From assembly GCF_002899695.1 (NCBI RefSeq), contig NZ_PPEL01000005.1, positions 1-64,000 of the forward strand: a stretch of DNA of 64,000 bases, given 5' to 3'. The translations under genes were made by a program, and so were the position numbers. The notes beneath the pieces are model-generated. The model did not search any database. It was not told the DNA's origin and worked only from the letters and a program-made list of their open reading frames with translations. Position 1 is the stretch's first letter, and the number at the start of each line of letters is the position of its first letter. The DNA is from Rubneribacter badeniensis. Its GTDB lineage: Bacteria; Actinomycetota; Coriobacteriia; Coriobacteriales; Eggerthellaceae. Positions 53,148 through 61,599 of the stretch are shown here, one piece after another.

Positions 53148-53282
53148 CATCGCTCGAAAACCATCGTTTTCGCGAGTAAGGAGTCATCCGAGGCCAAAAC
53201 GGGGTCTTAGAATGGCTCTCAGAGCCTCGTTTGAAAAATGCCTGTTCAAAGACTTGTAATTTTACTAATGAAGGGTGTTGTC

Positions 53283-53768
53283 ATGACGATCGGGCAAAAT
53301 ACGCCTCCTGACCCGTCTCGGAATCCTGAAGACCCCGGGTGCCAAGGCCGCACTTCGGATTTGCCGGGCGACCCTGGAAGCTTGCCGGCTCGGCAGCCAA
53401 GCGCACGGGAGGTTTCCGACTTCAAGACTGCGCGAACGCTTGCCACGGTGGCGAGCGTTGCGGGCCCGGTGTCCGTTTTCTTCGGCGGCATGCCGCTGAG
53501 CGTGGCGGGTGCCGTGTGCGGGGCTATCGCCTTGAGGCGGTTCGGACGGCTGGCTGCGGAAGGCTCCGAGCTTTCCATGGCGGCGGCAAGGTTGATGCGA
53601 TCAAGCGTGATCGGGTTGATCGTGTGCGTTGTCGCGTTTGCGCTGAATGCCTATTCATTTTTCACTGTGCTTCCCGAGGTTCTGCAGATGATGGAATTCG
53701 GCGAGTTGGATCTTTCAGTTGAAAGCGGCGTTGGAAGCGCGTCTGGGCAAAGCGCGACCTGGGGGTAA
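53283..53768 (+). CDS. Hypothetical membrane protein with Pro-rich N-terminus
   Basis: 161 residues. The first ~45 are rich in Pro, Gly and Asp (TPPDPSRNPEDPG). Two hydrophobic segments follow (about 58-85 and 105-128), with RRFGRLAAEG between them, resembling DUF4190-type small membrane proteins without a firm match. The ATG at 53283 has AAGGGTG upstream; an ATG at 53268 is the alternative. A TAGAAT hexamer and the dyad GGCTCT-C-AGAGCC lie upstream near 53209-53228. Confidence 0.55.
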   Translation: MTIGQNTPPDPSRNPEDPGCQGRTSDLPGDPGSLPARQPSAREVSDFKTARTLATVASVAGPVSVFFGGMPLSVAGAVCGAIALRRFGRLAAEGSELSMAAARLMRSSVIGLIVCVVAFALNAYSFFTVLPEVLQMMEFGELDLSVESGVGSASGQSATWG

Positions 53769-53786
53769 CGTTTCCTTTTTTGCAAG

Positions 53787-53806
53787 ATATATTATTGATA
53801 ATATAT
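53787..53806. repeat. A/T-only palindrome in GC-rich DNA
   Basis: ATATATTA-TTGA-TAATATAT lies within a ~45-nt A/T-rich patch after the hypothetical membrane gene. It may be an operator or promoter remnant of the decayed flavoprotein locus, or foreign DNA. Confidence 0.6.
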
Positions 53807-53898
53807 GTTATGTAAACTTAAAAGAACGGATCATGGACTTTGATCGGGGACGTTCGATTGTTGGACGGATCGTCTTCTTGAAAAAGAGCGCAAAGATC

Positions 53899-53937
53899 TG
53901 TGCCTATGGACGCCGCCGTACGGCGTCCATAGGCACA
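53899..53937. terminator. 17-bp perfect hairpin downstream of the flavoprotein pseudogene
   Basis: 53899-53915 pairs exactly with 53921-53937 around CCGTA. Read on the minus strand it follows the pseudogene by about 20 nt, and CTCTTTTTC appears some 12 nt further on, consistent with a terminator that outlived its gene. Confidence 0.65.
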
Positions 53938-53957
53938 TGGGGCACCATGCGATCAGC

Positions 53958-54592
53958 TTATGCGCAGATCGTGCGTCCGGCTGCGATGCCGTCGGCGATG
54001 CTGTCGACGCCGCAGATGCCGCTGCGCACCTCGCCGCAAGCAAACAGGCCCGGGATGACCTGACCTGCCTTGCCGCGCACGGCAAACGCGTCGTCTTCCT
54101 TCAGACCACCGATGGCGATGTGCACGGCCCATGTGGCTGGCGAGGCGTAGAACGGAGGCACCCTCACGGGGCTCAAATCGTCGAACAGGTGGCGTCCGAA
54201 ATCCTCGTCCTCCCTGCTTCGCAGAAGCTGTTATAGCGTTCCATCTCCGCAGTGAAAGTCGCAAGGTCGACGCCTATCTGAACAGCCAGGGCTTCCAGCG
54301 TGTCGGCTTTGAACAGCTGACCCCGACGAAGCGGCGTCTCCTCGCCGGCGACGCCTCGGTCACGTACACGCTGTTCGCGGTCGGCTGCAGCCGCCAGGCG
54401 CAGGCAGCCGTTCGGGCAGAGCGCGTAGGCGAGCGGGTCGGCGCCGGGCAGGTCGAAGAGCCAGTCGCGGTGGAAAAACACGATGGCGACGGAGTGCAGA
54501 CAGGAGAACCCTCCGACGGCAAACGCCGTACGCCGCCATGTTGCAGCCCCCGCTTCTGTCCTGCCCGCCGCTTTCATGATCCTATCATACAC
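53958..54592 (-). pseudogene. Remnant of a FAD-dependent oxidoreductase (fumarate-reductase-like flavoprotein), C-terminal part
   Basis: Two minus-strand fragments in different frames join into a flavoprotein C-terminus. One contains FKADTLEALAVQIGVDLATF and MERYNSFCEAG. The next starts SPVRVPPFYASPATWAVHIA and includes IPGLFACGEV and DSIADGIAAGRTI, the FAD-binding end of FrdA/flavocytochrome-like enzymes. A one-base loss in a CCC run at about 54212-54214 separates them; restoring it gives EDEDFGRHLFDDLSPV. Upstream the sequence shows further frame confusion, and the N-terminal FAD domain is missing. The gene is therefore truncated and frameshifted. Confidence 0.82.
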
Positions 54593-54750
54593 GATGGGAG
54601 CTTCGGGGCAGAGACGGTGAAAGCGGATGGTTTGATCGACCCCTCTTTTCGTGGCAGACGGGTCGCGGATTGCCTACGCCCGTTCGACGAGCTGTGCGTC
54701 TTCCCTCTTGCCGAATCGAAATCAGGTAGCGTAACCACTGAGGTGATCGC

Positions 54751-55722
54751 ATGAACGTTCTGACGTATCGCGAGTGGAGCGAAACCTGCACATCGCTTCA
54801 TCTCGTATTGCAGATGATGGGCAAAACGAAGCTTGCCGCTATGGTGCCGCAGCCCGAATGGGGGCATGTGGTGCTGCTCCTCGAACCCGACGGCTTTTCG
54901 ACGGGGCTTGTATCGACTGAATCCGGCGAGTTCGAAGTTCGGCTGAGCGTGGAGTCGGCCGAAGTGCACGCGGCGTCCTTCTCAGGGTTTCGCGCTTCGT
55001 TCTCGCTTGGGGAGGCCGCCTCCACAAGCGAACGGTACCGCCGTTTCCAGGAGATGCTTGATCAGATCGGCCATCCGCTCCCCATCGATCCAAGGCCGCA
55101 AGAGATGTCGATTGCGACGCCCTTCGACAAGATGGTGGATCGGGCGCCTTTCGACACGGAGAGCGCCCGAAAGGCGCTTCGCCAGTTCCTGTTCGCGCAC
55201 AACGCCCTCGGGCGCTTCTCTTCGGCTTTTCGCGGCAAACGCACGCCGCCTTCGCTGTATTGGGGCACGTTCGATCTGACCACCACCCTGTTCTCAGGCG
55301 AGCCGCTCCCCTTCGATCCGGCGGCATCCATTGTGGAGCGCGCCGCTTTTGACGAGGAGCTCATGGAATTCGGCTTCTGGCCGGGTGACGAGCGCACAGA
55401 CGAGCCGTCGTTCTTCGCTTTAGCCTATCCTTTCGTCGATGGCGAGCCGCCGAAGCGCCCTGCCATTCGAGGCGCGCGCTTCGACAGGGATTCCGGCGAG
55501 TTCCTTCTGTCCCTCAAGGAAGCGTTGCGCAGCGATGATCCTATCGATACTGTGGTTCGGTTCTGCCGCGATGCGTTCGGCTCCGTCATGGCTCGGCGGC
55601 CTTGGAGCCGTCTCGACTGGTTCGCCTCTCCGTTGCTCGTGCCCGAACTTGCGCGCAGCCAATCCGGCTCCCCCTCCCCTTTCGGCGCGCATGGGGATGG
55701 TCGTTCGGATACCGCTCGGTAA
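54751..55722 (+). CDS. DUF5996 family protein
   Basis: 323 residues. It matches the DUF5996 pattern: YREWSETCTSLHLVLQMMGKTKLA at the start, PEWGHVVLLLEPDGFSTG, then a central IDPRPQEMS and FPLD-like blocks and SLYWGTFDLTTTLFSG. The rest contains FWPGDERTDEPSFFALAYPF and a Ser-rich tail. The fold and function are not characterised to my knowledge; the protein is cytosolic with no catalytic motif that I can name. GGTGATCGC precedes the ATG; the ribosome-binding site is weak. Confidence 0.8.
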   Translation: MNVLTYREWSETCTSLHLVLQMMGKTKLAAMVPQPEWGHVVLLLEPDGFSTGLVSTESGEFEVRLSVESAEVHAASFSGFRASFSLGEAASTSERYRRFQEMLDQIGHPLPIDPRPQEMSIATPFDKMVDRAPFDTESARKALRQFLFAHNALGRFSSAFRGKRTPPSLYWGTFDLTTTLFSGEPLPFDPAASIVERAAFDEELMEFGFWPGDERTDEPSFFALAYPFVDGEPPKRPAIRGARFDRDSGEFLLSLKEALRSDDPIDTVVRFCRDAFGSVMARRPWSRLDWFASPLLVPELARSQSGSPSPFGAHGDGRSDTAR

Positions 55723-55813
55723 CCGATGCGCGATGCAAGGTGCGCTCTTGGGTTCAAGTTGGTATTCTGAACGCACGGGCTGCACGCCCGATATCCGAGC
55801 GCAAGGAGGAGCC

Positions 55814-55888
55814 ATGGGGTACGTGATATCGCTGTTGTGCTTCGCGGGCGTTTTCTGGTGCGCGTCGTTCGTTCGTCGTCTTGCCTAG
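55814..55888 (+). CDS. 24-residue membrane micro-protein
   Basis: MGYVISLLCFAGVFWCASFV followed by RRLA and TAG: one hydrophobic helix with a basic tail. An optimal AAGGAGGAG lies just upstream of the ATG, and a 15-bp terminator hairpin follows within 20 nt. The strong ribosome-binding site with its own terminator suggests a real expressed unit. It could be a small regulator or a toxin-like peptide; nothing else is known. Confidence 0.5.
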   Translation: MGYVISLLCFAGVFWCASFVRRLA

Positions 55889-55906
55889 GGATCGCGCAAG
55901 CGAAGA

Positions 55907-55937
55907 CGGAGAGGCCGGCTTAAAGCCGGCCTCTCCG
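55907..55937 (+). terminator. Hairpin after the micro-ORF
   Basis: CGGAGAGGCCGGCTT (55907-55921) pairs perfectly with 55923-55937 (15 bp, tight loop). No T-tract on the plus strand. Confidence 0.7.
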
Positions 55938-56018
55938 CATTGAGGGTCGCGACGCCGAAGATATCGCAACGGCGCCTAAGCGATCGCGGCGGCGTTCGGA
56001 GGGGCGGCAGACGCTTCG

Positions 56019-56564
56019 CTAGGCTCCGGGAGGTGCTTTGGGCCAAAGCTTTCCGACGGCCCAGACGGACAGCATGCCTATGCCGATGCCAATGACGGCA
56101 CCTGCCAAGATGTCTGTCGGATAGTGCACGTAGAGGTAGATGCGCGAAACCGCGATGAGCAGGGCGACGGCGACGGCCCCCGCTTTAAGCGCCGAGACGC
56201 CCCGTCCTCCTTTCGGCAGGCAACAGATCGCCGCTGCTGCGGCAAAGGACGCCATCGAATGGTTCGAAGGGAACGAATCGCCCGAAGGAGGCGGGATGAG
56301 CAATCCGGTGAAGCCGTGGGCCGCAAAGGGCCGCACGCGTCCGAACAGGGGCTTGAGCACGAACATTCCCACTGCCGCCGCAGCGACGACCGCCGCTATC
56401 ACAGCCACTCCGTAGCGTCGGCGCGCGGGTTGCGCGATGAGCACCGCAGCGACGACGAGCCAAACGAGAGCGAGATCGCCGAGATGCGTGGCAAGAAGCA
56501 TGACGGAGTCGAGGAGCGGCGAGCGCACGCGCTCTTGGATGAAATCGAGGATGGCGAGGTCCAT
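56019..56564 (-). CDS. PAP2-family membrane phosphatase
   Basis: 181 residues, five or six membrane helices. It has the three phosphatase motifs: KPLFGRVRP, PSNHS (PSGH variant) and SRIYLYVHYPTDILAG. It may act on undecaprenyl pyrophosphate or phosphatidylglycerophosphate, the latter fitting with PgsA; sequence alone does not decide. AAGGA precedes the ATG. It lies 17 nt after the low-molecular-weight phosphatase gene in the same minus-strand operon. Confidence 0.9.
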   Translation of the reverse strand: MDLAILDFIQERVRSPLLDSVMLLATHLGDLALVWLVVAAVLIAQPARRRYGVAVIAAVVAAAAVGMFVLKPLFGRVRPFAAHGFTGLLIPPPSGDSFPSNHSMASFAAAAAICCLPKGGRGVSALKAGAVAVALLIAVSRIYLYVHYPTDILAGAVIGIGIGMLSVWAVGKLWPKAPPGA

Positions 56565-56581
56565 GCGGTGTCCTTCGCGGG

Positions 56582-57070
56582 CTAGGAGCAGGATGCGCGG
56601 ACACGGGCATCGGCCTCAAGCCAGGCGAGGATGCCCGTGCAGCCGGCCACGACGTCGTCGTAGGTCGTCTCGAAGTCGCCGGTGTACCAAGGATCCGCCA
56701 CGTCGCGGTCGGATCCGGCGAACTCGAGGAGCTTGACGCAGCGCTCTGCCGCCTCGCGGCCCAGCTGGCGGCGCATGTCGCGCAGGTTCGCCTCGTCCAT
56801 GCCCACGAACAGATCCCACTCCCCCGCGTCCGCGCGGCGAAGCCGCCGCGCCGTCTTGCCGTCGCAGAAGATGCCGACCTCGGCGAGCACGCGCCTTGTT
56901 CCGGGATGGACGGGGCTTCCGATCTCGTCGTCGTGCGTGGCCGCCGACGCCGTGAGAAGCGCATGCCCCATCCCCCGCTTGCGCGCGAGGTCCCTCATCA
57001 CGAACTCGGCCATGGGGGAACGGCAGATGTTGCCGTGGCACACGAACAGGATGCGGAACGGCGCGTTCAT
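56582..57070 (-). CDS. Low-molecular-weight protein-tyrosine phosphatase
   Basis: 162 residues. The P-loop VCHGNICRSPMAEF (CX5RS) is at about residues 10-23 and the general acid in DPWYTGDFETTYDDV at about 126. The GxARR segment is present as KTARRLRRADAGEWDL. Bacterial members dephosphorylate tyrosine kinases of capsule or surface synthesis, or arginine phosphates. The start overlaps the thioesterase stop (ATGA). Confidence 0.93.
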   Translation of the reverse strand: MNAPFRILFVCHGNICRSPMAEFVMRDLARKRGMGHALLTASAATHDDEIGSPVHPGTRRVLAEVGIFCDGKTARRLRRADAGEWDLFVGMDEANLRDMRRQLGREAAERCVKLLEFAGSDRDVADPWYTGDFETTYDDVVAGCTGILAWLEADARVRASCS

Positions 57071-57552
57071 CGACCGTCCTCCTCCTTCTGCGCGCAGCCG
57101 TGCGCGGCGTCCTTGCCCTCCTCGGGCTCGATCACCTCGGCGTAGCGCGCGTAGAGCTCGGGCAGGGCGCGCTTCACGCTCACGGGCTTGAACGTTTCCG
57201 CGTCCACGAGGCAGTGAGTGCTTCGACCCGTGCAGCAGGGCCGCGCCATGTCGGGATCCTGCCCCTGCTTGAACACTTCGTAGGCGTAGACGGTCTTCGT
57301 CGGGCGCGAGGAGACGATGCGCGTGCGCACCGTCGCGATATCGCCGTAGCGCAAAGGCTCGCCGAAGGACACCGAGAGGTCGACCACCGGGGAAACGAGC
57401 CCCGCCCTCTCGATGCGTTCGTAGGGAAAGCCGATGGCCTCGAGGAACGCGGTGCGCGCATCCTCGAAGTACAGCAGGTAGTTCGCATGGTAGACGACGC
57501 CCATCATGTCCGTTTCGGCATACCGTATGGTGATTGGCGTGCAAACCCGCAT
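57067..57552 (-). CDS. Acyl-CoA thioesterase (YbgC/4HBT hotdog family)
   Basis: 161 residues. The 4HBT motif IRYAETDMMGVVYHANYLLYFEDAR contains the catalytic Asp, followed by FGEPLRYGDIATVRTRI. A C-terminal Glu/Lys-rich tail is present. The ATG at 57552 follows GGAG. It is first in a three-gene minus-strand operon with the tyrosine phosphatase and PAP2 genes, and diverges from the DUF2974 gene. Confidence 0.92.
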   Translation of the reverse strand: MRVCTPITIRYAETDMMGVVYHANYLLYFEDARTAFLEAIGFPYERIERAGLVSPVVDLSVSFGEPLRYGDIATVRTRIVSSRPTKTVYAYEVFKQGQDPDMARPCCTGRSTHCLVDAETFKPVSVKRALPELYARYAEVIEPEEGKDAAHGCAQKEEDGR

Positions 57553-57581
57553 GGTCTTGAGCTCCGTCCTGTCCGATCGGC

Positions 57582-57587
57582 TACAAT
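57582..57587 (+). promoter_or_regulatory. -10 hexamer implying a leaderless DUF2974 transcript
   Basis: TACAAT followed by six bases and ATG at 57594, the same spacing as at phoH and holA. There is no ribosome-binding site. Confidence 0.5.
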
Positions 57588-57593
57588 ACAAGC

Positions 57594-58766
57594 ATGAGGA
57601 ACATCGTAGCGTATATGGCCGAGGAGCAGCGAACCTTCGCGGAATCACCGTTTAACCCGGTGGACTCCCTCGTGTTCTCGACGCTGGCCTACCTCAACTA
57701 CGAGGCGTCCCCCTGTCTGCCGCCCTCCCCCGCCGGGCGCGTGCTGCTCCACGACGTGGTGATGCTCTCGGACTGGGACGCGCTCTCCTTCGGCAGCTGG
57801 ATGGAGGATGCGAAGGACACCTCGTCGTTTCTGCGCGCGCTGTCCTCGAGCCGCCGCATGCGCGACGTCCGCGTCGCATTCTACGCCAACGAGGTGTCCG
57901 AGGCGGTGGAGAAACAGTTCAGCGCGGTGACCTTGTCCTTTCCCGTCACCCAGGGAGAGGCGTTCTACCTGGCTTTCCGCGGCACCGACGGGAGCTTCGC
58001 CGGCTGGAAGGAGGACTTCAACCTGTGCTTCAAAAAGGTCGTTCCCTCCCAGCGCGCCGCCTTGGCCTACGCCTCGGGCGTGGCGTCTGCGGTGGAGGGC
58101 GCGCTTTTCCTCGGCGGGCACTCCAAGGGTGGCAACCTTGCGGAGTACGCGGCGCTCACCGTGGACGAGGCGGTTTTCAAGCGCGTCGCCGGCGTGTTCA
58201 ACCATGACGGACCCTCGTTTTTGGAGGATCCCTCGCCGCGCATCGACGAGGAGCGCTTCTGCCGGCTTCTGCACAAGACGGTGCCGGAGTCCTCTGCGTT
58301 CGGCATGATCCTCGAGCGGCGGGCCGATTACCGCGTGGTGGCGGCTTCGGCGTTGTCGGTGTTCCAGCACGAGCCGTTCACCTGGCAGACCGAGGGTGCG
58401 GACTTCGTCTACCAAGACGCGCTCAACCCTTCCGCCGTGCTCTTCGATGCGGCGCTCGACGCGTGGCTGCGCGGCAGGACGCCCGAGGAGCGCGAGCGGT
58501 TCATCGACACCGTGTTCGAGCTCTTGTGCTCCACGGAGGCGGCGTCGTGGGGCGAGTTCCAGGACAAGCTGTTCGCCAACGCGCGCCAGCTGCTCGGGTC
58601 GGCCACGCAGCTCGACGCCGAGACGAAGCGCTTCGTCTGGCAGACCGTCGCCGCCCTCGGTGGCATCCTCAAAGACGAGACGATCAGGCGGCTCAAACCT
58701 GCGGCGCGGCTGAGGCTGCCGCGGGTTCGGGCGCGCTACGGGCAAGGGAAAGGAAGCGAAGAATGA
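57594..58766 (+). CDS. DUF2974 (Mbeg1-like) alpha/beta-hydrolase protein
   Basis: 390 residues. The lipase-like nucleophile elbow GGHSKGGNLAEYAA (GxSxG) is at about 178-191, preceded by YLAFRGTDGSFAGWKEDFNL. The catalytic Asp or His cannot be placed with certainty (FNHDGPSF is a candidate). It is related to Mbeg1-like proteins of Firmicutes and actinobacteria with unknown substrates. No signal peptide, so it is cytoplasmic. It overlaps menA by four bases (ATGA). Confidence 0.85.
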   Translation: MRNIVAYMAEEQRTFAESPFNPVDSLVFSTLAYLNYEASPCLPPSPAGRVLLHDVVMLSDWDALSFGSWMEDAKDTSSFLRALSSSRRMRDVRVAFYANEVSEAVEKQFSAVTLSFPVTQGEAFYLAFRGTDGSFAGWKEDFNLCFKKVVPSQRAALAYASGVASAVEGALFLGGHSKGGNLAEYAALTVDEAVFKRVAGVFNHDGPSFLEDPSPRIDEERFCRLLHKTVPESSAFGMILERRADYRVVAASALSVFQHEPFTWQTEGADFVYQDALNPSAVLFDAALDAWLRGRTPEERERFIDTVFELLCSTEAASWGEFQDKLFANARQLLGSATQLDAETKRFVWQTVAALGGILKDETIRRLKPAARLRLPRVRARYGQGKGSEE

Positions 58767-59761
58767 GCGCAGACGCGCGCGGTTCGGTCGAAGGGGCCGC
58801 AAGGGCCTCCGGCTCAGAAGAGGCCGGCGAAAAGGAGAAGGGAGCGTTCGGCCGCCTCACGGTCCGCATGGCCGTGCAGTTGGCGGCGCCGCACACCTGG
58901 CCCGCGGCCATCCTGCCGGCGCTCGTGGCCACCGCCGCCGCCATCGCGCACGCGCCGTCCGCGTCGCTGGCGACGGCGTGCGTGCTTTTGGCCATCTGCG
59001 TGCTCATGCAGTCGGCGGTGAACACGTTCAACGACTACTACGACTACGTGAAGGGCGCCGACTCGGCCGACGACAACGTGGACCCCACCGACGCCGTGCT
59101 CGTGCACAACAACGTGGATCCGCGCGCGGCGCTCGGCCTCGCCATCGGGTTCTTGGCGGCGGCGTTCACGCTCGGAGGGTACGTGATCTGGGTGGCAGGG
59201 TGGATCCCGCTCGCTATCGGCGTCGTGGGCGCCGCCGCGGTCGTGCTGTACTCGGCAGGAAAGACGCCCGTCTCGTACCTGCCCATCGGCGAGCTGGTAA
59301 GCGGGCTGGTGATGGGCGGGCTCATCCCGCTCGCGTGCTACCAGGCGCTCACGGGCGCGTTCGACCTGCGCGCGCTTCTGTGGGCGGTTCCCACCATCGT
59401 GGGCGTGGGGCTCATCATGATGACCAACAACACCTGCGACGTGGAGAAGGACGTCGCGGCGGGGCGGCGCACGCTGCCGGTGCTTTTGGGGCGCGGGCGC
59501 GCGCGGCGCCTGTACCGTGCGCTCGTCCTCGCTTGGCCGGTCGCCATCGCGATCCTCGTGGCGGCGTGCTTCGCGGGCGGGATCGTGGTGCTGCCGTTCA
59601 TGCTGCTGGCGGCCTGGCCGCTCGTCGCCGCGCTTTTGAAGAACCCGCTTCGCCCCGAGGCGCGCATCGGCGCGATGGCGCAGATATGCAGCGCGAACGT
59701 GGCGCTCGGCGCGTTCTACGCCGCCGCCATCCTCGCGAGCGGTGCCGTGGCGGCTGCGTGA
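58763..59761 (+). CDS. menA: 1,4-dihydroxy-2-naphthoate prenyltransferase MenA
   Basis: UbiA-family membrane enzyme that attaches the prenyl chain in menaquinone synthesis. 332 residues, about nine helices. The first Asp-rich motif is NTFNDYYDYVKGADSADDN and the second NNTCDVEKDVAAGRRTLPV, both Mg-pyrophosphate-binding. A ~40-residue polar N-terminus precedes the first helix. AAAGGAAG precedes the ATG. Menaquinone fits an anaerobic respiratory lifestyle. Confidence 0.92.
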   Translation: MSADARGSVEGAARASGSEEAGEKEKGAFGRLTVRMAVQLAAPHTWPAAILPALVATAAAIAHAPSASLATACVLLAICVLMQSAVNTFNDYYDYVKGADSADDNVDPTDAVLVHNNVDPRAALGLAIGFLAAAFTLGGYVIWVAGWIPLAIGVVGAAAVVLYSAGKTPVSYLPIGELVSGLVMGGLIPLACYQALTGAFDLRALLWAVPTIVGVGLIMMTNNTCDVEKDVAAGRRTLPVLLGRGRARRLYRALVLAWPVAIAILVAACFAGGIVVLPFMLLAAWPLVAALLKNPLRPEARIGAMAQICSANVALGAFYAAAILASGAVAAA

Positions 59762-59810
59762 CGCGCGTCGGCGCCGAGATGACCGTACGATCTCGATGAA
59801 AGGAACGTTA

Positions 59811-60296
59811 GTGGAAGGGACCCTCGTCGCCGCGCTTGCGGCATCGCTCGCCTCGATGGCGGCGTTCGCGCTTTTGGCCGTCATGTTCCGGCGCGGATCG
59901 TGGCTGTTCCTGCTCGCGGGCCGCACTGCGCGCGAAGGAGCCGACGAGCAGGGCGTGCGCGCGCTCGGGAAGCGCATGGCAGTCGTGCTCGTCGTCGGGA
60001 GCGCTCTCATGGCCACGCTCGCCGCGTACCTCGGAGCCGAGATCGCGCGCGACGCGGCCGTCGCCTCCGTGGCCGCGATGGCCAACAACGCGGCCTTCCT
60101 CGCCCTGATCGCATCCCTGATCTGGTTCTTCGTTGTGCAGCGTCCCGCACGGCCCTCCGGAGGCGACGCCCCGGCGGGACGCATGGCCGCGCGCGTGCGC
60201 GCCGCGAGCCTCGCCCATCTGCATCTGGCGACCATCCTCTTCGTGATCGCGTTGATCGGCGTCATCGCCGTGGTCGGCGTTTTGGCCGCGCTCTGA
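59811..60296 (+). CDS. Hypothetical four-helix membrane protein
   Basis: 161 residues from the GTG at 59811, which is preceded by GAAAGGA; the ATG at 59796 lacks a ribosome-binding site. Four hydrophobic segments lie at about 5-30, 55-78, 82-110 and 138-160. The block FRRGSWLFLLAGRTAREGADEQ is reminiscent of DUF3784, but this is weak. It follows menA by about 50 nt and could share its transcript. Confidence 0.55.
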   Translation: MEGTLVAALAASLASMAAFALLAVMFRRGSWLFLLAGRTAREGADEQGVRALGKRMAVVLVVGSALMATLAAYLGAEIARDAAVASVAAMANNAAFLALIASLIWFFVVQRPARPSGGDAPAGRMAARVRAASLAHLHLATILFVIALIGVIAVVGVLAAL

Positions 60297-60350
60297 CGCG
60301 GCCGCCTCCTCCCCTTTCGGATTCCGCGTCCATCCGCTTCGGCGAGCGCG

Positions 60351-61313
60351 TCACCTCCAAAGGATCTGGACAGGGTCTGCGAGCGCGTCGGGGAGCGCGG
60401 CGAGGTCGAACGTCTCGAGCAGCTCTTCGGGCGTGGCGGGGTCGCCCGTGGGCGCGAGGCCGGTGAGCCCTGCGATGTGGCCGAGCAGCGCTTCGGGCGT
60501 TTTGAAGCGGCTGAGCAGGGCGTCGAGGGAGGCGTCGCGGTCGCGTTTCGACAGGCGCCGGTCGCGTTCGGCCACGAGCAGCGGGATGTGCGCGTAGGCG
60601 GGATGGGGAAGGCCGAGCAGCGTCTGCAGGTGCATCTGCTGCGGGGTCGAGCAGAGAAGGTCCACGCCGCGCACGACCGAGTTCACCCCCTGGGCCGCAT
60701 CGTCCACCACGACGGCCAGCTGGTAGGCGAACGCGCCGTCCGAGCGGCGCACGAGGAAGTCCCCGCAGTCTTGCGCAAGGTTCTGGGAGTACGGGCCCTG
60801 CACCGAATCGACGAGCGACACGCTTTCGTCCGATACGCGCAGACGCTGCGCGGGCGTGCGCTTTTGCGCCCGGCAGGCACGCTCCGTATCCGTGAGGTCG
60901 CGGCACGTGCCGGGGTAGACCGCCTTCTCGCCGCGATGGGGCGCGCTTGCGGCATGCAGGTCGGCCCGGGTGCAGAAGCAGGGGTAGACAAGGCCTTGCG
61001 CGGACAGCTCGTCGAAGGCCGCCCGGTAGGCATCTTCCCGGTCGTGCTGGAAGTAGGGGCCTTCGTCCCAGAACAGGCCGAGGGCTTCGAAATCGCGCTG
61101 CGCGGCATCCGCATAGGCGGGCTTCGAGCGCTCTTGGTCGAGATCCTCGATGCGCAGCACGATGCGCCCGCCCTGCGATTTCGCCACGAGCCATGCGGCG
61201 AGCGCCGCGAACACGTTGCCCGCGTGCATGCGCCCTGTGGGAGACGGCGCGAAGCGTCCGACCACAGGGTCGCGGCCGATCGCTTCGCCTGGCCTGGGGC
61301 CGAGGTGCTCCAT
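60351..61313 (-). CDS. gluQ: Glutamyl-Q tRNA(Asp) synthetase
   Basis: Truncated glutamyl-tRNA synthetase paralogue that attaches Glu to queuosine-34 of tRNA(Asp). 320 residues, no anticodon-binding domain. HIGH-like site GRFAPSPTGRMHAGN, RIEDLDQERS, zinc-site CFC with YPGTC, and KMSKS-like LSKRDRD. AAGGAGG precedes the ATG. Its presence implies queuosine in tRNA, made or salvaged elsewhere. Confidence 0.92.
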   Translation of the reverse strand: MEHLGPRPGEAIGRDPVVGRFAPSPTGRMHAGNVFAALAAWLVAKSQGGRIVLRIEDLDQERSKPAYADAAQRDFEALGLFWDEGPYFQHDREDAYRAAFDELSAQGLVYPCFCTRADLHAASAPHRGEKAVYPGTCRDLTDTERACRAQKRTPAQRLRVSDESVSLVDSVQGPYSQNLAQDCGDFLVRRSDGAFAYQLAVVVDDAAQGVNSVVRGVDLLCSTPQQMHLQTLLGLPHPAYAHIPLLVAERDRRLSKRDRDASLDALLSRFKTPEALLGHIAGLTGLAPTGDPATPEELLETFDLAALPDALADPVQILWR

Positions 61314-61599
61314 GTTCGCCTCCTTGCCTTGTCGAGCGCGTCCCCGCCTCTTTCGCGCGGACGGCGCGTCCCGGAGTCCGCATTCTTCCCGGAATCGAAG
61401 ACGACCAACGCCGCCGTGGGCGAAAACGGCGTGATCTGCGCATCGGGATTCGGTCGCGAAGCCGATCGCCGATCACGCCATCCGGGCATTCTCGCCCGTC
61501 GCTCTGTGCGACGACGCGGTCGGCATCCGGCTGTCCGCGAATCCTTCCGCAAAGGGCGGGGCTTCGTCCAACCAGCCGGAATCGCCCATCCCTTGTCCG

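Noticed and set aside
55738-55765. TTGGGTTCAAGTTGG resembling a tRNA T-arm
   Set aside because: No acceptor or anticodon stem can be built around it; other TTCGA/TTCAA matches in the window are inside genes.
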